Position numbers and translations under genes: made by a program
Notes under the pieces: generated by a model
What the model was told of the DNA's origin: nothing
The model's input: only the letters and a program-made list of their open reading frames with translations
Databases searched by the model: none
Origin: an uncultured Alphaproteobacteria bacterium
GTDB taxonomy: Bacteria > Pseudomonadota > Alphaproteobacteria > Micavibrionales > Micavibrionaceae
Length of the DNA: 22,055 bases
Assembly (NCBI GenBank): GCA_937124505.1
Contig: CAKZKV010000094.1
Coordinates: 1 to 22,055 of the forward strand
Reading direction: 5' to 3'
Shown here: positions 14,572-22,055 of the stretch, piece after piece
Position numbering within the stretch: the first letter of the stretch is position 1
Layout: the number at the start of each line of letters is the position of its first letter

Positions 14572-15513
14572 ATGACAACAGCATTTACATTTCCCGGACA
14601 GGGCTCTCAATATATTGGTATGGGCAAGGAACTTGCCGAGGCGTTTACGGCTGCGAAGGAAGTTTTTCAGGAGGTTGATGAAACCTTGTCGCAAAACCTG
14701 TCCGCCCTGATGTGGAGCGGAGAGGAAAGTGAGCTGAATTTAACGGAGAATACGCAGCCCGCCCTGATGGCCGTGTCTGTGGCGGTTTGTCGTGTGATAT
14801 TGCAGGAGAGCGGCAAGTCCCTTCCTGAACTTGCTTCTTATGTCGCCGGGCATTCTCTGGGGGAATATTCAGCTCTGGCGGCGGCGGGATCTTTTACGCT
14901 GTCGGATGCCAGCCGTTTGTTGAAATTACGGGGGCAGGCGATGCAGCGCGCCGTTCCGGTCGGACAGGGAGCCATGGCGGCGATTTTGGGACTGGATTTT
15001 GAAGAGGTGCAGAAAATTGCCTCCGAAGTTTCAAATTCCGAATCCTGTGAAGCTGCGAATGATAATTCCGTGGGGCAGGTGGTTATCAGCGGGCATAAGG
15101 CGGCTGTGGCGGCGGCGGTCTCTCTGGCAACGGAGCGCGGGGCAAAGCGTGCCGTTGAATTGCCCGTCTCTGCGCCGTTTCACTCAACCCTGATGGCACC
15201 GGCGGCAGAGGAAATGAAAGAGGCGCTCGCCGGCGTCGATTTAAAAACGCCGTGTGTGCCTCTCATTGCCAATGTTCTGGCCGATGAAACAGTTGATCCC
15301 GCGCAAATTAAAGACCTTCTCGTGAAGCAAGTCACGGGAACTGTCCGCTGGCGCGAATCTGTCCTGACGATGCGTGAGAAAGGTGTTGGATGCCTTGTGG
15401 AACTGGGGGCGGGGAAGGTGCTTTCCGGTCTGGCCAGACGGATTAATAAGGAACTGGACACGGTTTCCATCGAAACGCCGGAACAGATTGAGGCGTTTCT
15501 GAATAATGTCTAA
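14572..15513 (+). CDS. fabD: Malonyl-CoA:ACP transacylase
   Basis: 313 aa, normal family length. Transfers malonyl from CoA to acyl carrier protein to feed fatty-acid elongation. The opening FPGQGSQ oxyanion motif, nucleophile Ser95 in GHSLGEYSALAA, Arg120 (LKLRGQAMQ) and His204 (APFHSTLM) are all present, so the enzyme should be active. AAGGA five bases before the ATG fixes the start. fabG, acpP and fabF, the usual neighbours, do not follow; fdxA is next, 54 bases on. The fab cluster has therefore been split in this genome. Confidence 0.96.
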   Translation: MTTAFTFPGQGSQYIGMGKELAEAFTAAKEVFQEVDETLSQNLSALMWSGEESELNLTENTQPALMAVSVAVCRVILQESGKSLPELASYVAGHSLGEYSALAAAGSFTLSDASRLLKLRGQAMQRAVPVGQGAMAAILGLDFEEVQKIASEVSNSESCEAANDNSVGQVVISGHKAAVAAAVSLATERGAKRAVELPVSAPFHSTLMAPAAEEMKEALAGVDLKTPCVPLIANVLADETVDPAQIKDLLVKQVTGTVRWRESVLTMREKGVGCLVELGAGKVLSGLARRINKELDTVSIETPEQIEAFLNNV

Positions 15514-15567
15514 ATAATCTGATAAAAAGTTCTTGGCGGAGGCGTGGCAGCAGGATAAAAAAAGATC

Positions 15568-15906
15568 ATGACTTTTGTAGTGACCGATATCTGTATTATG
15601 TGCAAGTACACCGACTGTGTGGAGGTGTGTCCGGTAGATTGTTTTTATGAGGGGGAGAACATGCTGGTCATCCATCCGGATGAATGCATTGATTGCGGGG
15701 TGTGCGAGCCGGAATGCCCGATTGAGGCGATCATCCCGGATACGGACCCGGCGGCGGCGCAATGGTTAGAAGTGAACCGCAAATATTCCGAACAATGGCC
15801 GGTCATCACCCGTCAAAAAGACCCTCTTGCCACAGCCGAAGAATTCAAAGATAAAAAGAATAAATATGAAGACTATTTTTCTCCGAATGAAGGAGAGGGG
15901 GATTAA
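15568..15906 (+). CDS. fdxA: Seven-iron ferredoxin
   Basis: 112 aa, very close in layout to Azotobacter ferredoxin I. Cys9, 12, 17, 21 and 25 and Cys40, 43, 46 and 50 occupy the positions that ligate one [3Fe-4S] and one [4Fe-4S] cluster; [14 protein letters not shown] and [16 protein letters not shown] are intact. It is a cytoplasmic electron carrier. The C-terminal half ([11 protein letters not shown]...) is the usual FdxA extension. An AGGA about 13 bases before the ATG is weak. The fdxA-carD order is seen in many alphaproteobacteria, as I recall it. Confidence 0.95.
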   Translation: MTFVVTDICIMCKYTDCVEVCPVDCFYEGENMLVIHPDECIDCGVCEPECPIEAIIPDTDPAAAQWLEVNRKYSEQWPVITRQKDPLATAEEFKDKKNKYEDYFSPNEGEGD

Positions 15907-16062
15907 CATGTCTTGCGTTGGCCTGATGATCTGTCAGGGCTAAGCCTTGGAATAAGGCACATTATCTAATTGATTTTGTATGATAAATATAATTTTGGAA
16001 GCTTTTAGATAGAGGACGGCTTCTGCTACGCCGCCCAATTAACATATTATTAATATTTTTTG

Positions 16063-16091
16063 TTGAATTTTGGCGTTTTTTCTGATATGTT
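16063..16091 (+). promoter_or_regulatory. Predicted promoter of the carD leader / small RNA
   Basis: TTGAAT (16063-16068) is 17 bases from TATGTT (16086-16091), which predicts a start near 16098. The upstream stretch 15907-16060 is AT-rich apart from two small hairpins near 15922-15955 and one near 16014-16035. Confidence 0.5.
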
Positions 16092-16097
16092 ATTGGA

Positions 16098-16218
16098 AAT
16101 TCAGCGTTAGCGAGGAGGCAAACTCTCTCTTTTATTTCAATGAAATAGGAGAGGATTTTCAGATACGTTGAATAGAAAATCATGCCTGTCCCCATCCAAC
16201 AGGACGGCATGTTTTTTA
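16098..16218 (+). ncRNA. Candidate ~120-nt small RNA or attenuated carD leader
   Basis: Bounded by a predicted promoter and an intrinsic terminator, with no reading frame. It contains a hairpin TATTTC-aat-GAAATA flanked by CTCTC/GAGAG stretches (about 16124-16153) and a GCGTTAGCGA segment (16104-16113) that also occurs in copy A of the hairpin-tip repeat. Either it is a free small RNA, or it is a leader that must be read through to express carD. I do not recognise an Rfam-type family. Confidence 0.4.
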
Positions 16219-16220
16219 TT
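16181..16220 (+). terminator. Intrinsic terminator 36 bases before carD
   Basis: CATGCC-t-GTCC, a 10-base loop, GGAC-GGCATG, then TTTTTTATT. The stem has one bulged T. It lies between the predicted promoter at 16063-16091 and the carD start, so it can only end a short transcript or act as an attenuator. Confidence 0.8.
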
Positions 16221-16255
16221 GACCAAAAATATTTAGCAACAGGAGATCAAGATCA

Positions 16256-16783
16256 ATGGCTCACAATGACAATCAAAATCCGGCATTCACAACAGGAACA
16301 AAAGTCGTTTACCCGGCTCATGGTGTTGGGGAAATTGAAGGTGTAGAAACACAAACTATTGCCGGCATGGAAGTCAGCCTTTACAAAATTAATTTTGCAC
16401 AGGATCGTCTTGTGTTGCGTGTCCCGGTTCAGAAAGCGGAAAGATCAGGTCTGCGTCCGATTTCCAGTGAAGAGCGCATCAGCGATGCGATTACAACCCT
16501 GAAAGGCCGCGCCCGCGTCCGTCGTATGATGTGGAGCCGTCGTGCCCAGGAATATGAAACAAAGATTAACTCCGGCGACCCGGTGTCTATCGCAGAAGTC
16601 CTGCGCGACCTGAAACGCAGCAATGATGATAGCGAGCAATCCTACAGCGAACGTCAGATTTATCAGTCCGCTCTGGAGCGTTTGGCGCGTGAATATGCAG
16701 CGGTTGAAAACATCACGGAAAATGATGCGTCAGACAAGCTGGAAACCCTGATGGGGCGTAAAAAAGCCGCCGAAGCCGCTTAA
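16256..16783 (+). CDS. carD: CarD/CdnL-family transcription regulator
   Basis: 175 aa. Residues ~13-70 form the RNA-polymerase-interacting Tudor-like domain (TGTKVVYPAHGVGEIEGVETQTI...LVLRVPV), and the rest is the helical DNA-contacting domain (GRARVRRMMWSRRAQEYETKINSGDPVSIAEVLRDL). CarD/CdnL proteins bind the RNA polymerase beta subunit and stabilise the open complex, notably at rRNA promoters. AGGAG lies about 10 bases before the ATG. A terminator hairpin in the leader suggests conditional expression. The gene ends at a strong shared terminator. Confidence 0.93.
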   Translation: MAHNDNQNPAFTTGTKVVYPAHGVGEIEGVETQTIAGMEVSLYKINFAQDRLVLRVPVQKAERSGLRPISSEERISDAITTLKGRARVRRMMWSRRAQEYETKINSGDPVSIAEVLRDLKRSNDDSEQSYSERQIYQSALERLAREYAAVENITENDASDKLETLMGRKKAAEAA

Positions 16784-16806
16784 CACTTTATTTATTCGAA
16801 AAATAA

Positions 16807-16843
16807 GAAGCCCCCTTGATGAGAATTAGGAGGGGCTTTTTTT
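16807..16843. terminator. Intrinsic terminator between carD and trkH
   Basis: AAGCCCCCTT, a loop of about 9 bases, AGGAGGGGCTT, then a T run on the plus strand for carD. On the minus strand it follows the trkH stop with a weaker cttattttt tail, so it may serve both convergent genes. Confidence 0.85.
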
Positions 16844-18287
16844 ATGGCTTCCAGAAGCGGGGCAGGAGCAGAACCATCACGGTGAACAGCTCCAGACGTC
16901 CAAGAATCATGCCAAAGCTTAAGAGCCATTTTGCGGTATCATTCAGGCTTGAATAGTTTCCGGCAGGGCCGATGATATTTCCGAGCCCCGGGCCGACATT
17001 GGCAATAGCCGAGGCCGAACCGGACATGGCGGTCAGGTAATCAAGCCCTGTCAGGGACAGGAGGCCTGCCAGAATGGTAAAACTCAGCGCAAACAGGAAG
17101 AAAAAGCTCATAACGGACAGCGGAACGTCGGACGGGATCGGCTTGCCATTATAGAGGGACGTGTAAACCCCATGCGGGGTAATCAGCCTCTTGATCTGTG
17201 TATCTGTCACGGCATAGATAATCTGGAAACGGAAAATCTTGATGCCGCAAGAGGTAGATCCGGCGCAGCCCCCGACAACCATCAGGAAAAACAGCAGCAT
17301 GACCGGAAACGTTCCCCAGCTGTTGTAGTCCGCATTGGCGTAGCCGGTTCCCGTTATCACGGCGGTGACGCTAAAAGAAATCTCCAGCAACGTATCTCTG
17401 GAAAAGTCATAAGGATCTTGCCAAAACAGCCAGCCGCTCAAAAGCAGGATCATGCTGCCCAGAATGCATAAAAACCAGATGACCTGCGAGTCTTTGTAGA
17501 GTGCCTGCGGATTGCCTTGCAAAATGCGTAAATAGAGGACGAAGGGCAGCGCGCCAATAATCATGAAGATAATGGCGACAATTTCTTTTTCGGGCGTCAG
17601 GTGTGCCATAAAGGATGTATCGTGAGTCGAAAACCCGCCCGTCGAGATGGTCGTCATGGCGTGGGCGACGGCATCAAACAGCTCAAACCCGGCCATAAGA
17701 TAGCAGATAACGCAAACGACCGTCAGGAAGGTATAGATGTAGAAAATAGACGTCGCCAGTTCTGTGGCGCGGGGCATGGCCTTTTCATTTTCAGATGATT
17801 CTGTTCGGAAGAGCTGCATGCCGCCGATTCCCAGAAAAGGAAGCAGAGAGAGGGCCATGACGATAATCCCGATTCCCCCCAGCCATTGCAGGATGGCGCG
17901 CCAGAGCAAGATGCCCGGTGGTGCTTCGTCCAGCCCGGCAATAATTGTGGCCCCGGTTGTGGTAATTCCCGAAGTGGCCTCAAAGACCGCATCTGTGAGG
18001 CTGAGGTGTAATTCTGAAAACCAGAGGGGCAGGGCGGCGAAAATGCTGATCACAACCCAGCTGATGGTGGTCAGAAGAAACCCTTCTCTGATTCGGATGG
18101 TTAGGCGATCTGTCCGGTTGGTGAGAATCAGTAGCCCACCAAAGAAAAACGTTGTCAGCATGCAGATCAGAAATACTTTCCAATCCGGGTGGTGAAAGTA
18201 GAGATCAACGAGCATGGGCAGAGCCATACTTGCGGACAGAATGCAGAGGAGAACTCCCACAACATAAAAGACGGGACCGAGTTTCAT
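16842..18287 (-). CDS. trkH: TrkH-family potassium uptake protein
   Basis: 481 aa integral inner-membrane protein with about ten hydrophobic helices arranged as four membrane-pore-membrane repeats. The four selectivity-filter segments are visible: TTTGA (109-113), STGGF (215-219), TGTGYA (312-317) and NVGPG (430-434), each with the key Gly. The conserved GGCAGSTSCGIK (339-350) precedes the fourth repeat. It imports K+ together with a TrkA regulator, which is not encoded here. No Shine-Dalgarno precedes the ATG, and the T run of the upstream terminator ends only about 13 bases away. A TATGAT box 9 bases before the ATG raises the possibility of a leaderless transcript. Confidence 0.95.
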   Translation of the reverse strand: MKLGPVFYVVGVLLCILSASMALPMLVDLYFHHPDWKVFLICMLTTFFFGGLLILTNRTDRLTIRIREGFLLTTISWVVISIFAALPLWFSELHLSLTDAVFEATSGITTTGATIIAGLDEAPPGILLWRAILQWLGGIGIIVMALSLLPFLGIGGMQLFRTESSENEKAMPRATELATSIFYIYTFLTVVCVICYLMAGFELFDAVAHAMTTISTGGFSTHDTSFMAHLTPEKEIVAIIFMIIGALPFVLYLRILQGNPQALYKDSQVIWFLCILGSMILLLSGWLFWQDPYDFSRDTLLEISFSVTAVITGTGYANADYNSWGTFPVMLLFFLMVVGGCAGSTSCGIKIFRFQIIYAVTDTQIKRLITPHGVYTSLYNGKPIPSDVPLSVMSFFFLFALSFTILAGLLSLTGLDYLTAMSGSASAIANVGPGLGNIIGPAGNYSSLNDTAKWLLSFGMILGRLELFTVMVLLLPRFWKP

Positions 18288-18300
18288 GATTTTATCATAT

Positions 18301-18336
18301 AAAAAAAAGGAACGTAGTGATACGTCCCTTTTTTAT
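18301..18336 (-). terminator. Intrinsic terminator of the OmpA-like gene
   Basis: Minus strand: AAAAAAGGGACGTA, a short loop, TACGTTCC, then eight T. It lies 24 bases beyond the stop at 18360 and directly upstream of trkH, which lies downstream on the same strand. Confidence 0.85.
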
Positions 18337-18359
18337 AAAGCAGATTAATTAAATTTTTC

Positions 18360-19250
18360 TTATTTGAAAGAAATACTAACGCGACGGTTAGCAGGCTCAC
18401 GAATGTTATCTGCCGTTTGAACGATCAGATCACTTTCACCGCGGCTTTCCATGCGGATCAGAGCTGGATTAATACCCCGTGCAACCAGAGCATCCATCAC
18501 GGCCTGTGCGCGTTTCATGGCCAAGCGCTGGTTATATGCATTCGAACCGGCTGTATCGGTGTGACCGATAATGCTGACGGCCTCAACATCGTCGCGGCCT
18601 TGCAGTTCTGTTACAACAGCATCAACAATGCTGTTGCCCTCTGGCGTGACAAGGGATTTGTCAAAGTCAAAGAAGACGAGATAAACAGCATTTTCAATTT
18701 GCATTGGCTCTGCGGGTTCAATGACCAGTGGTGGTTGCGCCGGTGTGGCAATTGTCGTTAATTGATCTTCCAGTGTTTTTAAAGCGCCATAAAAGTCATT
18801 TTTGCATGTGGAAATATCGTCATTCTGCCAGTTTTCTTCCTGTTGTTCAATCCAGCAGTCAAAACGAGCCTGGGCAACAGCGGCTTGATCCGGCATCATT
18901 TCACGTGCGCCAGTATCCAGTACTTTGACCAGACGTCCGCGTGCGGTTCCCAGCTCTTTAACGTGTCCAGGGGAAAGATTCCAGTCTGCAATCGGCTCAG
19001 GAAGAACAACCTCACCGGAAGATGCGGCCAATCCCTTACGGGCAAAGTGCAGAGCATCCGGATAATCGAACATTTCTTTCAATTCTACGTTTGAAAATTC
19101 ACGGTATTCTGCTGCCAGACGCTGTGTGAAGGGGCTACCAACAGCCTGTGAACTGTTCAAAGCTTCCACTTCACTAAAACTGTCGTAAGAACAGGCGCCC
19201 AATGTACAGACGGCTGCAACGCTGAGCACTAAACCTTTAATTTTATTCAT
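18360..19250 (-). CDS. OmpA-family lipoprotein
   Basis: 296 aa. Signal peptide ends in the lipobox LGAC, Cys20. Residues ~21-180 form an alpha-rich region special to this group, with cysteines at 132 and 149. Residues ~185-296 are an OmpA C-terminal domain that binds peptidoglycan: VFFDFDKSLVTPEG, IGHTDTAGSNAYNQRLAMKRAQAV and the closing REPANRRVSISF. It resembles Pal in plan, tethering the outer membrane to the wall, but is much longer and is not next to tolB, so I do not call it pal. AGGAG eight bases before the ATG fixes the start. A promoter (19310-19337) and terminator (18301-18336) make it a single-gene unit. Confidence 0.88.
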   Translation of the reverse strand: MNKIKGLVLSVAAVCTLGACSYDSFSEVEALNSSQAVGSPFTQRLAAEYREFSNVELKEMFDYPDALHFARKGLAASSGEVVLPEPIADWNLSPGHVKELGTARGRLVKVLDTGAREMMPDQAAVAQARFDCWIEQQEENWQNDDISTCKNDFYGALKTLEDQLTTIATPAQPPLVIEPAEPMQIENAVYLVFFDFDKSLVTPEGNSIVDAVVTELQGRDDVEAVSIIGHTDTAGSNAYNQRLAMKRAQAVMDALVARGINPALIRMESRGESDLIVQTADNIREPANRRVSISFK

Positions 19251-19309
19251 TATTCATTCTCCTCAATCATTCCTTGGGCGGGTTCTCAATTCTAATAGCT
19301 TAAAGCGGC

Positions 19310-19337
19310 ACTATATACAACAGTTAATTCTTGTAAA
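19310..19337 (-). promoter_or_regulatory. Predicted promoter of the OmpA-like gene
   Basis: Minus strand: TTTACA (19332-19337) is 16 bases from TATAGT (19310-19315); the predicted start lies about 50 bases before the ATG at 19250. Confidence 0.45.
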
Positions 19338-19356
19338 GAGTTATGTTTAAAGAAGG

Positions 19357-19371
19357 GGCTATCCTCTAGCC
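19357..19371 (-). terminator. Weak hairpin at the end of the DHH gene
   Basis: GGCTA-gagga-TAGCC on the minus strand overlaps the TAG stop codon and is followed by a CCTTCTTT tail. The stem is short and the tail interrupted, so it is at best a weak terminator. Confidence 0.35.
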
Positions 19372-20325
19372 ATCGGAAGTGATTCTGTCAATTAATTCTT
19401 CCATGACATCTTCGGCTTTTAAGTTTGGAACCTGGCACGTGCCGGCAGCTTCATGTCCGCCGCCGCCATATTCCAGCATTAATTGTCCGATATTTGTTTT
19501 GCTGGTGCGGTTGATAATGGATTTTCCTGTTGCAAAAACGGTATTTTGCTTGTTCTTGCCCCATATAATGTGAATAGAAACATTTGTTTGCGGATATAGA
19601 GCGTAAACGACAAAACGGTTTCCTGCCCAAATTGTATCTTCTTTACGGTAATCCAGTACAATCAGGTTTTTGTGGACGGTTGCGCAACGCTGAATTTGTT
19701 CGCGGAATTTGACCTGATGTTCATAATAAAGATCGACGCGTTCTTTTACGTCCGGCACATTCAGGATAGCTTCAATGTCCTGATGATGGCGGCATGTATC
19801 AATCAGTTTCATCATCAATTGATAATTAGAGATATTGAAGTTACGAAAACGTCCTAGTCCTGTGCGGGCATCCATAATGAAGTTCAGAAGGGCCCAGCCT
19901 TCGGGATTTAAAATTTCTTCTTTGGTAAACTGGGCCGAATCGGCCTTGTCGACAGCGATCATGATATCTTCCGATATTTGTGGGAATGTCTCCAGACCGC
20001 CGAAGTAGTCATATACAACACGTGCAGCCGAGGGCGCATTTGGGTCAATAATATGATTTTCAGGTTTGTCTTCGACGCGCTCCACTTCACTGGCATGGTG
20101 ATCAAAGGCCATATAAACACCGGGAACATAGGGCAGGTTGGTTGTAATATCATTATCGCTGACTTCTATAATGCCGTCCTGCATATCTTTTGGATGTGCA
20201 AAGGTAACATCATCAATCAGATCCAGCTCTTTCATCAGGACCGCACAGACGAGGCCGTCCATGTCGCTACGTGTAATCAATCTGTATTTTTTTGACGTAT
20301 CAATATTTTTAAGGGCATTTGACAT
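19366..20325 (-). CDS. DHH-superfamily phosphoesterase
   Basis: 319 aa, no signal peptide, probably cytoplasmic. N-terminal DHH domain: RSDMDGLVCAVL (Asp21, Asp23), DHH (75-77) and AVDKADS (Asp126, Asp129) would bind two Mn2+ ions. The C-terminal DHHA1-type motif GGGGHEAAG lies at 287-295. Relatives hydrolyse phosphodiester or polyphosphate bonds (NrnA-like nanoRNase/pAp phosphatase, exopolyphosphatase-like proteins); the sequence alone does not tell which substrate is used. The region between the two domains (~130-235) is longer than in NrnA, as far as I can judge. A weak GAGAAT is the only ribosome binding site. It is the last gene before the rRNA operon, transcribed away from it. Confidence 0.88.
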   Translation of the reverse strand: MSNALKNIDTSKKYRLITRSDMDGLVCAVLMKELDLIDDVTFAHPKDMQDGIIEVSDNDITTNLPYVPGVYMAFDHHASEVERVEDKPENHIIDPNAPSAARVVYDYFGGLETFPQISEDIMIAVDKADSAQFTKEEILNPEGWALLNFIMDARTGLGRFRNFNISNYQLMMKLIDTCRHHQDIEAILNVPDVKERVDLYYEHQVKFREQIQRCATVHKNLIVLDYRKEDTIWAGNRFVVYALYPQTNVSIHIIWGKNKQNTVFATGKSIINRTSKTNIGQLMLEYGGGGHEAAGTCQVPNLKAEDVMEELIDRITSDG

Positions 20326-20580
20326 GTAAGTATTCTCTGTTCCTTGTTTTTGTAAAAGATATCATAAAAGGTGTGCTTTTCAGGCGCAAGTCTTCAATAT
20401 TCTTTTTTCGATAAAAATTACTGGCCTGATTTATGAAATGTACTAAATTTACACGCATATTAAGCAGTATAAAATTTGTAATGTTTTATGTGTTCCTATT
20501 TTTTTTATGCTAAAAAACGTTGGTTTCCTTGCTCTGAAAAGTAAAAATGAAAAAAATTAAAAAAAGTTTAAAAAAAGGGT
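20326..20580. other. Spacer between DHH gene and rRNA promoter, with A-rich UP-like stretch
   Basis: AT-rich, no gene. The last 45 bases (about 20535-20578) are dense in A-tracts directly upstream of the -35 box, as in UP elements that raise rRNA transcription. Confidence 0.5.
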
Positions 20581-20609
20581 TTGACAGGGGAGTTGGTTGT
20601 GCATATAAA
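20581..20609 (+). promoter_or_regulatory. rRNA operon promoter P1
   Basis: TTGACA (20581-20586) with exact 17-base spacing to TATAAA (20604-20609): the strongest promoter match in the window, preceded by A-tracts. The predicted start is near 20616. Confidence 0.85.
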
Positions 20610-20656
20610 ACGCATCTCGGGACGTTACGAGGTTGTGAAAAACTTTAAAAAACTTC

Positions 20657-20685
20657 TTGACACCAAGTGCTGATTAAGATAGCTT
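20657..20685 (+). promoter_or_regulatory. Possible second rRNA promoter P2
   Basis: TTGACA (20657-20662) is a perfect -35 box, but the -10 at 17 bases spacing is only TAGCTT (20680-20685). Tandem rRNA promoters are common. Confidence 0.35.
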
Positions 20686-20910
20686 CTCCAAGCTTTCCAA
20701 AAGCACTAGATTTTAAAAGGTCGTATGAAAGTTTTCATATGTTCCTCTTTTTTGCGCTCTTGCGTAGGGGAGAAAAGGTTATTGAACATCGTAGATTTGA
20801 ATAGAAAAGATACATAGACGGTAAAGTCATATATGTTGAGTACACTTAATATATTATGATCTGTCTGTTTTATGTATCATTACTATGACGCATATACAGC
20901 AGGTCCTTTG

Positions 20911-20941
20911 CACTTCTCTGAGTTACTCAGTTTATGAAGTG
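20911..20941 (+). other. Hairpin in the rRNA leader
   Basis: CACTTC pairs with GAAGTG and encloses CTGAG-tta-CTCAG. It precedes copy C of the hairpin-tip repeat by 20 bases. Possibly a processing or antitermination structure. Confidence 0.45.
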
Positions 20942-20961
20942 TCTTAGGATACTTCAATTCT

Positions 20962-21006
20962 GTTCCGGGTCACTTGAGCGGCTTGCCGCGCAAGCAGTAA
21001 CGGAAC
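20962..21006 (+). repeat. Hairpin-tip repeat, copy C (rRNA leader)
   Basis: Arms GTTCCG (20962-20967) and CGGAAC (21001-21006) enclose GGTCACTTGAGC, a GCGG-cttg-CCGC tip, and GCAAGCAGTAA. The core matches copies A and B while the arms do not. It ends 29 bases before the predicted 16S 5' end. Confidence 0.65.
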
Positions 21007-21035
21007 AAAAACGAGTGATTTTTTGAGATGAGATC

Positions 21036-22055
<1,020 letters not shown>

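Noticed and set aside
15908..15943. 11-codon frame after fdxA
   Set aside because: Too short, no ribosome binding site, and it overlaps a small hairpin.

Overview
The window comes from an alphaproteobacterium. The partial 16S rRNA at the right end has alphaproteobacterial signatures, and MutL, FdxA-CarD, the DD-carboxypeptidase with a SPOR tail and the phasin fit this class. A deep-branching lineage such as a Micavibrio relative is possible, but that placement is inference. Base composition is moderate, and long intergenic stretches are AT-rich.

Layout. (1) 1-856: rpmI-rplT with their own promoter and a structured leader; pheST do not follow. (2) 857-1971: 1.1 kb without a convincing gene, filled with palindromic repeats and hairpins. 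(3) 1972-7442: acs, a glycine-zipper lipoprotein, a membrane-anchored LapG-like cysteine protease with an N-terminal c-di-GMP-type (MshEN) domain, and a divergent pair of lipoproteins, the second FlgO-like. This block is bracketed by two identical 142-bp inverted MITE-like copies (1829-1970 and 7465-7606). (4) 7717-10716: an unknown 253-aa protein, a prepilin-like protein and a D,D-carboxypeptidase with SPOR domain. (5) 10848-14342: a phasin with a basic N-terminal tail, an unknown acidic protein cotranscribed with mutL, and a small unknown protein. (6) 14572-16843: fabD, fdxA, a probable short RNA or attenuated leader, then carD. (7) 16842-20325: trkH, an OmpA-type lipoprotein and a DHH phosphoesterase, all on the minus strand. 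(8) 20500-22055: rRNA operon promoters, leader and the first ~1020 nt of 16S rRNA.

Most genes are housekeeping: translation, acetate activation, fatty-acid synthesis, mismatch repair, K+ uptake and cell envelope. The unusual content is of three kinds. There are two distinct hairpin repeat families: one is a TA-flanked MITE carrying a composite palindrome, the other is a conserved core carried at the tips of hairpins with unrelated but complementary stems, found in the rpmI leader, in the 1.4-kb intergenic region and in the rRNA leader. There is a protein that joins a predicted c-di-GMP sensor, a membrane helix and a LapG-like protease in one chain. And there are two candidate regulatory arrangements, an intrinsic terminator in the carD leader and an internal start in the phasin gene. 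All functions are inferred from sequence motifs read by eye; no database search was possible.
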